Positions 16,407 to 25,082 of a DNA stretch of 32,907 nucleotides are shown piece after piece; position 1 is the first letter of the stretch; every line of letters starts with the position of its first letter. Made by a program: the position numbers and the translations under genes. Below the pieces are notes generated by a model that saw nothing but the letters and a program-made list of their open reading frames with translations, ran no database searches and was not told the origin of the DNA. This DNA comes from Burkholderiaceae bacterium (GTDB taxonomy: Bacteria; Pseudomonadota; Gammaproteobacteria; Burkholderiales; WYBJ01): positions 1 to 32,907 of the forward strand of contig WYBJ01000152.1 in the NCBI GenBank assembly GCA_011525945.1. The letters run 5' to 3'.

Positions 16407-18020
16407 ATGAGGCTTCCCGCGCTTGCCCTGAAGGACAAGGCGGCCGTTGCGCAATACTGGCCGCAGTTGCAGGGCCACCTGGCGCTTGGCCTGACGCTCG
16501 CACTGGTGACGCTGCCTCAGGCGGTTGCGTTCTCAGTCACGCTCGCCGGCGTGCCCCCGCACTTCGGCATCTATGCCGCGATCTGGGGCGTCCTGTTCTG
16601 CTCGCTGCTCAATCCATCCCGCGTCTTCCACGGCGGCCCCAACACCGCGATGTCGGCCACGATCGGAGTCACCCTGCTGCCGCTCGCGCCGCCGTTCGGT
16701 GCCGAGTACATGGGTTACGCATTGACGCTGGGGCTCGTCGCCGGCCTCATCCAGATGGCGTTCTACCTGGTGCGCCCATTGGGCCGAATGCTCGACCTCA
16801 TCAGCGAACCGGTCATCAACGGCATGATCTGCGGCATCGGATTGTTCCTGATATTCAAGTCGATCACGACTTTCGGCGGGCTCCCGCTCAATACCGAAGT
16901 GGAATGGCCCGTATGGATCGCGTGGCAGTCGCTGCTCGCGGTGCTGGAGATCGGCAACATGCAGGCCATACAGGTGGGGCTGATCACGCTCATCGCCTGC
17001 GTGGTGGTGCAGCAGTTCGCGCGCTTGCGCAAATGGGCGATCTTGATCGGCATCGTGGCCGGCACGCTGTACTCGGAGTATCTGAGCGCTACCGTGGGCT
17101 TGGAGAACACGCTCATCGAGCAGATCGGTAACCTCGCGTCGATCGGTCTGGTGTACCCATCGTTGCCGCTGTTCAACCAGGAAGCAATGCCCGATGTGAT
17201 TGCGCTCGTGCCCGGCGCGGTCACGCTTGCGCTGCTGGGATTGTTCCAAACCGTCGCGGCAATGCGCCGCATGAACCGCAAGGTCGGCGGCTACACCGAC
17301 TCGCGCAAGGCCATCTTCTCGGACGCCGTCTCGAACTGCCTGCTCCCGTTCCTGTCGTCGCTGCCGACGTGCGCGTCGTTCAACCGCATGTGGCTGGTGA
17401 ACCAGCTCGGCATTCACAGCCGCATCGCGATCGCCAGCTCGGCGCTGTGGCTGTTGGTCCTGGTGCTGTTTCTCGCGCCGCTCATCGCGGTCATCCCGAT
17501 GCCGGCGATGGCTGCGATCATCATGCTGCTCGGTGCGAACATGATTCAGTGGGAGGACATCAAACCCCACTTCAAGGATCGCCGCGAAGCGGTGGTGTTC
17601 ACGGCGTCGTTTCTCGCCGTGCTGCTGCTCGATCTATTCAGTGCGGTGCTGGTCGGATCCGTCCTCGCGATCGCGTATTCCAAGTGGGCGCAGGCGCACC
17701 CCAATATCAGTCTGCGCGGCAACGTTCTCAAGCTTCGCGGCAATCTCTATTACGGTTCGCTGCCCGTGGTCGAATCGACGTTCCACGGCGCGATCGCACG
17801 CACGCGCGATCTGATCATCGATTTTTCGGATTGCTACTACATCGATCAGGAAGGTATCCGCTGGCTGGCGGCGACGAAGACGAAGCACAAGATCACTTTC
17901 ACCGACCGCCGCAGCGGCAGCGAGCGGCGCCAGGGGGAGCGGCGCGTGACCGGCGCGAGGAAACGCATCGCCGGCAGGCGTCGCGACCGGCCCGATAGAC
18001 GGCAGCGCTCGGAGTTCTGA
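16407..18020 (+). CDS. SulP-family anion transporter with shortened STAS domain and Arg-rich tail
   Basis: This 537-residue inner-membrane protein has the SulP core: LVTLPQAVAFSVTLAGVPPHFGIYAAIWG, the FHGGPNTAMSATIG loop, and about 10-12 helices to residue 430. A cytoplasmic STAS-like part follows (about 433-490; the segment RDLIIDFSDCYYIDQEGIRW holds its second strand). It stops about halfway through a usual STAS. The remaining ~45 residues are Arg-rich with repeated RR pairs (TDRRSGSERRQGERR and onward), possibly binding membrane lipid or nucleotide. SulP proteins move sulfate, bicarbonate or dicarboxylates. The start codon directly follows the stop of the TsdA-like gene, so translation is probably coupled. 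In that setting sulfate or another sulfur anion is the likely cargo, by inference. Confidence 0.88.
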   Translation: MRLPALALKDKAAVAQYWPQLQGHLALGLTLALVTLPQAVAFSVTLAGVPPHFGIYAAIWGVLFCSLLNPSRVFHGGPNTAMSATIGVTLLPLAPPFGAEYMGYALTLGLVAGLIQMAFYLVRPLGRMLDLISEPVINGMICGIGLFLIFKSITTFGGLPLNTEVEWPVWIAWQSLLAVLEIGNMQAIQVGLITLIACVVVQQFARLRKWAILIGIVAGTLYSEYLSATVGLENTLIEQIGNLASIGLVYPSLPLFNQEAMPDVIALVPGAVTLALLGLFQTVAAMRRMNRKVGGYTDSRKAIFSDAVSNCLLPFLSSLPTCASFNRMWLVNQLGIHSRIAIASSALWLLVLVLFLAPLIAVIPMPAMAAIIMLLGANMIQWEDIKPHFKDRREAVVFTASFLAVLLLDLFSAVLVGSVLAIAYSKWAQAHPNISLRGNVLKLRGNLYYGSLPVVESTFHGAIARTRDLIIDFSDCYYIDQEGIRWLAATKTKHKITFTDRRSGSERRQGERRVTGARKRIAGRRRDRPDRRQRSEF

Positions 18021-18216
18021 TAACGGTCCGTACATAACGACGACTGGAACATCGTCGCCGCAGACCGCGACCCTCGATACTCTCGCCCGCCCGCGAGCGC
18101 GAGCGCCACACGAGCGATCGGCGCACGCGCGCGGCGGCGGCGAGCACCGCGGACTGCTCGGATTCGATGTCCGAATACGGCGAGACAAGCACAGCGCGGG
18201 CGATCATACTGCGTCC

Positions 18217-19662
18217 ATGAGTCTGGACCCGCACACCTGCTACCGTGCCCTCAGGGCGCGCGATGCGCGATTCGACGGCCGCTTTTTCGTTGCGGTGTCA
18301 TCCACGCGCATCTATTGCCGCCCGATCTGCACGGTCAGGCAGCCCAGGCGCGAGAACTGCCGATTCTTTCCCAGCGCCGCGGCAGCGGAGGCGAGCGGGT
18401 ACCGGCCGTGCCTGCGCTGCCGGCCCGAGCTCGCTCCCGGCAACGCAGCCGTCGACGCGACCACACGCCTGGCGCAGGCCGCTGCGAGCCTGCTGGAAGA
18501 CGGTGCGCTCGACGACAATGGGCTCGATGCTTTGGCCGCACGCCTCGGCATCACGGATCGGCACCTGCGCCGCGTTTTCGACGCCGAATTCGGCGTCTCG
18601 CCGCTCGCGTTCGCGCAGACGCAAAGACTGCTGCTCGCGAAGCGCCTGCTGACCGACACGGCGCTGCCGGTTACCGAGGTCGCGTTCGCCAGCGGCTTTG
18701 GCAGCGTGCGCCGCTTCAACGCGCTATTCAAGCAGCGCTACCGCTTGCGGCCCGGGGATCTGCGTCGGCGACGCGACGATGCTGCCGCCGCACGCAATGA
18801 CATTCTCAACTTCGAGCTGAGCTATCGGCCGCCGTTCGACTGGCGCGCGGTGAGCGCGTTTCTCGATGCGCGCTCGGTCCGCGGTGTCGAAGCGATCGAG
18901 CACGGCCGCTATCGGCGCACGGTGCGCCTGGTCGCCGCCGGCAAGGAGCAGCACGGCTGGATCGGCGTCGAGATGGCGAGTGCGAAACCGGTGCTGCGTG
19001 TTGCGGTATCGGCATCGCTCGCGCGCGCGCTTCCGTCGGTGCTCGCTCGCGTCAAGGCGTTGATGGATCTAGCCTGCCACCCGGCCGAAGTCGCACAGGC
19101 CCTCGGGGCGCTGGCCAGCCCGCGCCCGGGTTTGCGTGTGCCCGGCGCGTTCGACGGCTTCGAGCTGGCGGTGCGCGCCATCCTCGGCCAGCAGGTGAGT
19201 GTTGCCGCGGCGCGCACGATCGCGGGCCGCTTCGCCGCCGCGTTCGGCGACCCGATCGCAACACCGTTCGACGCGCTGAACGTCCTGTTCCCGACCGCGG
19301 CGCGCGTTGCCGCGCTGTCGCCGGCGCGCATCGCTCGCCTCGGAATGCCCGCCGCGCGCGCGCGCACGGTCGTGGCGCTCGCCGCCGCGGTGGCCGACGG
19401 GCGCGTCGTGCTCACGCCCAATGCCGATGTCGAGACCACGCTCGCGGCGCTGCGGGCGCTGCCTGGGGTGGGCGAATGGAGCGCGCAATACATTGCGATG
19501 CGTGCACTCTCCTGGCCGGATGCGTTTCCGCATACCGACCTCGGCGTGATGAAGGCGCTCGCCGAGACCCGCGCGCGTAACGTGCTGGCCGCGGGTGAAG
19601 CGTGGCGGCCGTGGCGCGCGTACGCCGTGATGCACCTGTGGCAATCACTCAAGAAGGAATAG
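18217..19662 (+). CDS. alkA: Ada/AraC/AlkA fusion: alkylation-responsive regulator and 3-methyladenine DNA glycosylase
   Basis: The 481 residues contain three parts. The Ada zinc domain (about 1-75) has C34, C38, C65 and C68 (YCRPIC, PCLRC); C34 corresponds to the Ada cysteine that takes methyl from phosphotriesters. An AraC-type HTH pair (about 80-185) has RHLRRVFDAEFGVSPLAF and VAFASGFGSVRRFNALFKQRY. The AlkA half (about 195-481) has the HhH-GPD hairpin LPGVGEWSAQYIAMRAL and the catalytic aspartate D441 (FPHTDLGV). It would excise alkylated bases and probably sense methylation to switch on repair genes. It lies 2 bases before ogt, so the two make one operon. This architecture is known in bacteria. 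Confidence 0.93.
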   Translation: MSLDPHTCYRALRARDARFDGRFFVAVSSTRIYCRPICTVRQPRRENCRFFPSAAAAEASGYRPCLRCRPELAPGNAAVDATTRLAQAAASLLEDGALDDNGLDALAARLGITDRHLRRVFDAEFGVSPLAFAQTQRLLLAKRLLTDTALPVTEVAFASGFGSVRRFNALFKQRYRLRPGDLRRRRDDAAAARNDILNFELSYRPPFDWRAVSAFLDARSVRGVEAIEHGRYRRTVRLVAAGKEQHGWIGVEMASAKPVLRVAVSASLARALPSVLARVKALMDLACHPAEVAQALGALASPRPGLRVPGAFDGFELAVRAILGQQVSVAAARTIAGRFAAAFGDPIATPFDALNVLFPTAARVAALSPARIARLGMPAARARTVVALAAAVADGRVVLTPNADVETTLAALRALPGVGEWSAQYIAMRALSWPDAFPHTDLGVMKALAETRARNVLAAGEAWRPWRAYAVMHLWQSLKKE

Positions 19663-19664
19663 CG

Positions 19665-20165
19665 ATGCGTTACTACGATCTGCTCGAAAGCCCCTACGGG
19701 CGCATGCTCGTCGTCGCGACCGAAATGCGCCTGTGCGGCGTTTACTTCGAGGGCCAGAAGTATCATCCCGGGGTCGGGGCGCAATGGCGACACGATCCGC
19801 GGCATGCTCCGCTGCAGCAGGCGAGGCGCGAGCTCGCCGAGTATTTCGGCGGCGAGCGCACGCGCTTCGACGTCGCGCTTGCGCCGGAAGGTACGCCGTT
19901 TCAGCTTGGCGTGTGGCGGGCGATCGCCACGGTCGCGTTCGGCGAGACCATCACCTACAACGAGCTTGCGCGGCGTGCGGGTGCGCCCGGGAGCGCACGC
20001 GCCGCGGGTGCGGCGACGGGTCGCAACCCGCTCACGATCGTCATTCCCTGCCATCGCATCGTCGGGTCGGACGGCAGCCTCACGGGCTACGCCGGCGGCC
20101 TCGAGCGCAAGCGCGCACTGCTTGCGGCCGAGGCGCGAATCCCCGCTTTGCTGTCGGCCGCCTGA
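19665..20165 (+). CDS. ogt: Methylated-DNA--[protein]-cysteine S-methyltransferase
   Basis: This 166-residue suicide repair protein moves the methyl from O6-methylguanine (and O4-methylthymine) to its own cysteine. The active site is PCHRIVG with C129. The DNA-recognition helix with its Arg lies in TYNELARRAGAPGSARAAGAA, and NPLTIVIPCHR is standard. The N-terminal half is the short Ogt type, with no Ada regulatory domain, since that function is in the gene upstream. ATG 19665 is used because AAGGAA lies a few bases before it and only 2 bases separate it from the alkA stop, indicating coupled translation. Confidence 0.95.
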   Translation: MRYYDLLESPYGRMLVVATEMRLCGVYFEGQKYHPGVGAQWRHDPRHAPLQQARRELAEYFGGERTRFDVALAPEGTPFQLGVWRAIATVAFGETITYNELARRAGAPGSARAAGAATGRNPLTIVIPCHRIVGSDGSLTGYAGGLERKRALLAAEARIPALLSAA

Positions 20166-20177
20166 CCGCGGCCGCGA

Positions 20178-22262
20178 TCATCGATCGATTCGAAGCAGCA
20201 GCGGCGCCTCGACACGAACCTCGGGCGGAAGCGCGAGGCGACCGGCAGCGACGGCCGAGGCAAGCCGCGCACCGCGGCCCAGGTCGATCACGTCGATGCG
20301 TCCATCGCCGACGGCCAGCGGCAGCTCGAACTCACCGCCCACAGCCGATGCGGCAAACGTAAGCAACAGCAATCGTTCGCGCGCCGTACCTGCCAGCGCC
20401 CACTCGAACCGGTCGCAGCCGCCGGCATCGATCGGCTGCAACGGCGCATCGCACGCGCGCAGTGCGCCATGCATGTTTGTGATCACGCGCGCCGCAAGCC
20501 GAGGATCGTAGCGCCGATCGACCAGGCCGTGATGCGGAAAATAATTGCGGTCGACGTCGCAGAAGCTATCGAGGAAAACCTCCAGGCGCGAGCAACAGCT
20601 CGCCGCCAGCAGCGCCTGCGCGACGCGATTCGCGATCGCCAAGTCGTCCTCGATCGGCTCGGCAGGATTGTCGGCGGCAATCCTCACGTGCACAGCCATG
20701 CGGATGTCGAGGGCGACCGCCAGTTGCTCCCAGGCATTGAGCTCGCTCCAGGCGCAGCGCCCTTGCCCGACGCGACCCACGAACCCATCCACCCCGGTCC
20801 GGGCGCCAGGCTGGGCGAGCATTTCCCGAAGCTGCTCGTGCTCGGCCGGAACGAAGCCGTGGTTGATGAAATGGTTGTAATGCGAGCCGTCGAATTTCGC
20901 GTCTTCGTGCCGGCGCAGCTTCGACAACCAGATGCGGATGCCGGACTGAGCACGCAGATGCGCCAGCGCCGGTAGAAGCGCCGGCGCTTGCTCCCACGGC
21001 ACAACCACTTCCAGCGCATCGATGAGCTCGGCGTGGCTGTGTAAGGCCTCGGCCATCTCTGCCGCCGGCAGGCCAAATACATAGGCGGTATAGCGGTGCC
21101 CCAGACGCCGCAGCAGACTCATGCGCGCGCGCACGCGCGCATCGGCCAGGTCCTGTAATGGCACGCGCAGGCGCCGGATGCCCATTTCCCAAAGCGCAAG
21201 CGCGGGGTAGTCATTGCGCGTTCGCTTGCGCGCGAATTCCTGCACCCCGCCGGTGGCCGCGACATCGAGCCATTCGATCCACGCATGGCGCATGTCCACG
21301 CCGATCGGCGCCGCGACGTTGGTCTTGGTGTGAACCGGGCTGATGGGCGCCGATCTCGGTCCGAGTTCGGCCAGCCGCAGCGCACCATTGCTGCGGATGA
21401 AATGCGCGACATGCCCGCTCGCGTAGACGTCCACGACGTAGTAACCGAGCTTGGTCCAGTCGTCGCGGCCGAACTCGGCGAGCGGCGGGACGCGGAACAG
21501 CTCCGCGTAGTCCTGGCGCACGAACGCCGTGGAAGGAAGGATGTACAGTTCCGTGTGCTCGAAGATGTCGTACCACTGGTTGTGCACGTGTCCGGCGAAC
21601 AACGCCTCGGGCCGATAGCGCTGCAGCAGCTCGAGCAACCACGTGCGTCCCGGCTCGTCCAGGTTGTCGTAGTTTCCCGCCTCGCCGCGCTCCGAAACGT
21701 ACGGCGGATAATGGATGAAGAAAAACATGCGGCTGCCGCCGTGCCGAGCCAGATCCTGCTCGAGCCAGGCGCGCTGCTCGGCTTCGGCCGGCAATCCGGA
21801 ATTGACGATCTGCGCATCGATGACGACACAGTGCACGCCGCTCGCATCGAACGAATAGAAGTCCGGCCCGAATATCTGCCGGTAGCGCTCGACGTTCTCC
21901 TGCGTCACCGTGCCCGCGGGCATCCACTGAACGGGCTTGTCGCCCACGTCGTGATTGCCCGGCACGAGGTGCAGCGGCGCTTCGATCATGCGCGCCAGCG
22001 CCTTGAACCGCTCGCACGCGGGAGCGAAAGACGCCAGCTCCGGCACCGGATGGACGATATCCCCGACGTGTACGACAAATGCCGGCTGCCAGCGATTGAC
22101 GTGCTCGAACACGGCCTGCGCGCGCTCGTTGGCGCGCGCATTGACCGCGAACGGCGACGAGCTCGCGCCGTCGACGGCGTTGAGGTGCGTATCGGCGATC
22201 ACCACGAAGCGGAACTTGAGCGCACCGAACCCCTGTTCGGCGCTGGCGGAAGTCATGTGCAT
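20178..22262 (-). CDS. Calcineurin-like metallophosphoesterase fused to a large unknown domain
   Basis: The start at 22262 is preferred because a GAGGA site lies about 9 bases upstream and the frame beyond it is Arg-rich and non-protein-like. This gives 694 residues. The first ~300 residues are a complete metallophosphoesterase: ADTH (D24, H26), GD (D68), GNHD (N103, H104), IHYPP (H184) and GHVHNQ (H225, H227). It should bind two metal ions and cut a phosphodiester or phosphomonoester. Residues ~340-694 alternate strands and helices and may be a TIM-barrel-like domain (WEMGIRRLRVPLQDL, LEVFLDSFCDVDRNYFPHHG). I cannot name it. There is no signal peptide, so it is probably cytoplasmic. Its stop is 12 bases from ogt (convergent). 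Confidence 0.85.
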   Translation of the reverse strand: MHMTSASAEQGFGALKFRFVVIADTHLNAVDGASSSPFAVNARANERAQAVFEHVNRWQPAFVVHVGDIVHPVPELASFAPACERFKALARMIEAPLHLVPGNHDVGDKPVQWMPAGTVTQENVERYRQIFGPDFYSFDASGVHCVVIDAQIVNSGLPAEAEQRAWLEQDLARHGGSRMFFFIHYPPYVSERGEAGNYDNLDEPGRTWLLELLQRYRPEALFAGHVHNQWYDIFEHTELYILPSTAFVRQDYAELFRVPPLAEFGRDDWTKLGYYVVDVYASGHVAHFIRSNGALRLAELGPRSAPISPVHTKTNVAAPIGVDMRHAWIEWLDVAATGGVQEFARKRTRNDYPALALWEMGIRRLRVPLQDLADARVRARMSLLRRLGHRYTAYVFGLPAAEMAEALHSHAELIDALEVVVPWEQAPALLPALAHLRAQSGIRIWLSKLRRHEDAKFDGSHYNHFINHGFVPAEHEQLREMLAQPGARTGVDGFVGRVGQGRCAWSELNAWEQLAVALDIRMAVHVRIAADNPAEPIEDDLAIANRVAQALLAASCCSRLEVFLDSFCDVDRNYFPHHGLVDRRYDPRLAARVITNMHGALRACDAPLQPIDAGGCDRFEWALAGTARERLLLLTFAASAVGGEFELPLAVGDGRIDVIDLGRGARLASAVAAGRLALPPEVRVEAPLLLRIDR

Positions 22263-22609
22263 GTGCGTCGTATCCTCGTCGGAGGTCGCGGCAACGCCTG
22301 CCACGCACGCGCTTGCGCTTGCCGCAACTCGCGCCGAAGGATAGGAGATTCCACGCCCCCGCGACAAGGGCCCGTTGCGCCGGCACGAAGCAAGCCGGAG
22401 CGACTGCGGCAGTGAACGGCAGCGGCGACGCAACCCGCAACGCCCTCCCCGGCGTTTGACCCTGGATCGCTTAGTGCGTACATTGCACCGGCGCATACAC
22501 CGAGCTCGACCCTGATCGAGGCGCGAGCTTCATCACGTGCGGCGCCGGCCCCCGCGGACGATCCTTGTCCGGCACGCGGATGCCGTCGCCTTGCCCCGGG
22601 AGGTGATGG
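22263..22609. promoter_or_regulatory. Divergent promoter region
   Basis: The phosphoesterase reads leftward from here and the first luciferase-like gene reads rightward. The 347 bases hold no supportable gene. GGAGGT (22599-22604) lies 5 bases before the ATG at 22610. I could not define promoter boxes. Confidence 0.45.
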
Positions 22610-23635
22610 ATGAGCACTATTCAATTCGGATTCATGGTCCGCGGCCAGCACCCGCAAGGGGATGACATGGGCGTTCGGTTCGAGGAAATGATCGAGCAGG
22701 TTCGGCTCGTCGACCGGCTCGGCTTCGCCTCGCTCACGAAGGGAATGCACTACGCCTCCCATCCGCTGCAGGCCCTGAACCAGATCGTTTTCCACTCACG
22801 CATGGCGGCGGAATCGCAGCGGCTGCGGCTCAACTTCGGGGTCATCCTGCTTGCCCTGCACAAGCCTCTGGACGTTGCCGAGCAGCTCGCATCGCTCGAT
22901 GTCGTCTCGAAGGGCCGGGTGATCTTCGGCGCCGCGCTCGGTTATCGGGAGGTCGAGCTGGCGGCGTTCGGCGTACAGCGCAGCGAAATCGTGCGCCGGT
23001 TCAGCGAGAACGTCGAGGCGATCAAGCGCCTGTGGACCGAAGACCGCGTATCCATGAAAGGCGCGTACTTCGAGTTGCTGGAGGCGAACGTCTCGGTCAA
23101 ACCGGTGCAGAAGCCTCGGCCGCCAATCTGGATCGGCGCCAATGCGGACCCTGCAATCGAGCGCGCTGCGCGCATCGGCGATTGCTGGTACGTCAATCCG
23201 CATAACCGGATCGACACCATCGAGCGCCAGATCGAGGTCTACAAGCGCGCCCTGGACGCGGCCGGTAAACCCTTCCCGGCGGAATTTCCCGGCCGGCGCG
23301 AATGCTTCGTTGCGCGCACGCGCGACGAGGCGATTCGACTGTGCCGGCCGTATCTGGCGAAGAAGTACGAGGTCTACCACGCCTGGGGCCAGGACAAGGC
23401 GATGCCCGAGGGTGACAACGATCTCGGTCTGGAATTCGACGAGCTGATCAAGGATCGCTTCTTCCTGGGCGCGCCGGACGAAGTGGCGGAACAGATCATC
23501 GGCTATACGCGCAAGACCGGGATCAACCACCACATCCTGAGCTGCCAATGGCCCGGGATGCCGCAGAACCTGGTGCTGGACACCTTGCAGTTGCTGGCCG
23601 AGGAGGTCTTCGAACGCGTGCGCCAAGGGGTATGA
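22610..23635 (+). CDS. LLM-class (luciferase-like) flavin oxidoreductase
   Basis: This 341-residue member of the bacterial luciferase superfamily shows IQFGFMVRG at the N-terminus, LRLNFGVILLALHKPLDVAEQ and VSKGRVIFGAALGYREVELAAFGV. It also has FSENVEAIKRLWTE and KPVQKPRPPIWIGANADPAIERAARIGDCWYV. Such enzymes use reduced FMN (or F420 in other phyla) with oxygen to oxidise small organics. GGAGGT is 5 bases upstream of the ATG. A second, distinct family member follows in the same direction. The substrate is unknown; the surrounding genes (MFS, VOC, alcohol dehydrogenase, TTT receptors) suggest catabolism of organic compounds. Confidence 0.92.
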   Translation: MSTIQFGFMVRGQHPQGDDMGVRFEEMIEQVRLVDRLGFASLTKGMHYASHPLQALNQIVFHSRMAAESQRLRLNFGVILLALHKPLDVAEQLASLDVVSKGRVIFGAALGYREVELAAFGVQRSEIVRRFSENVEAIKRLWTEDRVSMKGAYFELLEANVSVKPVQKPRPPIWIGANADPAIERAARIGDCWYVNPHNRIDTIERQIEVYKRALDAAGKPFPAEFPGRRECFVARTRDEAIRLCRPYLAKKYEVYHAWGQDKAMPEGDNDLGLEFDELIKDRFFLGAPDEVAEQIIGYTRKTGINHHILSCQWPGMPQNLVLDTLQLLAEEVFERVRQGV

Positions 23636-23841
23636 GCCTGACCCGCTGCGCATGTGGGATCATTCGGGAGCGCGTATGGAATCATCCTTTCGCGTGGGGG
23701 CCTGACATGCCCCGGTAACGGCCGGTAGTGGCGTGCCGGCCGCGACTCGATCGGCGCAGCGCGAGCCACGCTTGCGCAGCAACGGCCGGCGCAAGCGCAG
23801 GCCGCCGAGTCGTCGCGCAGCCCACTCAGGAGGCGGACTTC

Positions 23842-24762
23842 GTGACCTTGAAAAACAGCATCGCGATCGGCATGTCGCTGCCGCATCGTTCCCCCGATCC
23901 GATCGGCATGACCGCGGTGCGCCGGGTCGCCGAGCGGGCCGAAGCGCTCGGGTTCAGCGACTTGTGGGTAACCGAGAACACGCTCGATCACGTCTTCAGC
24001 TTCGACCCCGCCGTGATCCTGACCTACGCGGCGGCAGTCACCACGCGGATTCGCGTCGGCGTTTCGGTGTCGGTTCTGCCTTTGCACAACCCGAGCCATG
24101 TCGCTCACCAAATCGCGACGCTCGATTACGTGAGCAACGGCCGGGCGATCCTCGGCGTCGGGCTCGGCCGCAAGCAGCACTACGTGGAGTTCCAGGTGCC
24201 GATGGAACACCGGGTGCGCCGCTTTCGCGAAGGCATCGAGATCATCAAGGCGCTGTGGACTCAGCCGAAGGTCGACTATTGCGGCGGCATCTATCGCCTC
24301 GAGGCGGCGGAAATGGTGCTCAAGCCGGTGCAGAGGCCGCATCCGCCGATCTGGCTGGGCGGCGATCACCCCGACGCCGTTCGCCGCGCCGCTGCGCTCG
24401 GTGACGGCTGGATGGGCTCGGGCGGATCGAGCATCGGCGGCTTCAAAGCGTGTGTACCCATCCTGCGCGCCGAGCTCGAGAAGCTCGGTCGCGACCCCGA
24501 TGCGTTTCCGGTCTCCAAGCGCGTCTTCATCTCGGTGCACGAGCGCCCCGAGATAGCCCGTGCCGAGCTCGACGATTGGTTCGTAACCGTGTATCGCAAT
24601 CCCGACGGTGCCGACGCTTGCGGGATCCACGGTACGCCCGAGCAAGTGCGAGAACGACTCGAAGCGCTCGTGTCGGCGGGCGCGAACCACCTGCTCGTCA
24701 ATCCCGTCGCCCGCTACGTCGAGCAGGTCGAGGCACTCGCCCAGGTGGTTGGTCTGGCGTAG
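23842..24762 (+). CDS. LLM-class flavin oxidoreductase, second paralog
   Basis: The GTG at 23842 is taken as the start because AGGAGG (23828-23833) lies 8 bases upstream and the family N-terminus (IAIGMSLPHRSPDPIGM) begins there. The frame upstream is Arg/Ala-rich without motifs. This gives 306 residues. Core motifs are LGFSDLWVTENTLDH, RIRVGVSVSVLPLHNP, VSNGRAILGVGLGRK, FREGIEIIKALWTQPKVDY, KPVQRPHPPIWLGGDHPDAVRRAA and LGDGWMGSGG. It is clearly diverged from the neighbour at 22610 and so probably has another substrate. Its end abuts the minus-strand TPR pseudogene scrap. Confidence 0.9.
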   Translation: MTLKNSIAIGMSLPHRSPDPIGMTAVRRVAERAEALGFSDLWVTENTLDHVFSFDPAVILTYAAAVTTRIRVGVSVSVLPLHNPSHVAHQIATLDYVSNGRAILGVGLGRKQHYVEFQVPMEHRVRRFREGIEIIKALWTQPKVDYCGGIYRLEAAEMVLKPVQRPHPPIWLGGDHPDAVRRAAALGDGWMGSGGSSIGGFKACVPILRAELEKLGRDPDAFPVSKRVFISVHERPEIARAELDDWFVTVYRNPDGADACGIHGTPEQVRERLEALVSAGANHLLVNPVARYVEQVEALAQVVGLA

Positions 24763-24937
24763 CTGCCCACCACGTCGCGCAGCACCGCCGCGATGCCCCA
24801 GAGGCACGTGGCGCACGCGGGGGTCCAGCCCGCGCGGCTTCTCCGAACACGCGGATTACCTCCTGATGATTGAAGGCGTAGTAGAGCCGCAACCCCTGCT
24901 CGAAGCAGCGCTGCGCCTGCCGCGTGCGGGTCATGAT
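24763..24937 (-). pseudogene. Frameshifted fragment of a TPR-repeat protein
   Basis: Read on the minus strand, 24934 downward gives QAQRCFEQGLRLYYAFNHQ then EVIRVFGEAARAG. A shifted frame then continues WTPACATCLWGIAAVL. Together these match the start of TPR proteins of the type FDQGLRLYYAFNHAEA...REAARLDPxCAMCYWGIA. The shift falls in CGGGCTGGACCCCCGCG (around 24815-24831), where an extra G and an extra C would explain it. A stop (24956-24958) lies just upstream, and the 3' part is missing beyond the end of the luciferase-like gene. It is a relic, not a working gene. Confidence 0.7.
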
Positions 24938-25082
24938 GCGGTAGCGGTTGCCCGGCTACGAGTCGATGCGACTCCGGCGTGTTTTGCTGCAAGCTCACGA
25001 TTCCTTCATCCGAATTAAGGAAGACGGCGGCCCGATGATGTAAGTCTGGCCCTGCGTTCGCATAGCTCAATTGGAGGAGCGC

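Noticed and set aside
18038..18057. CGACGA/TCGTCG hairpin after the SulP gene as a terminator
   Set aside because: Only 6 bp and no T-run; such short stems are frequent by chance at this GC content.
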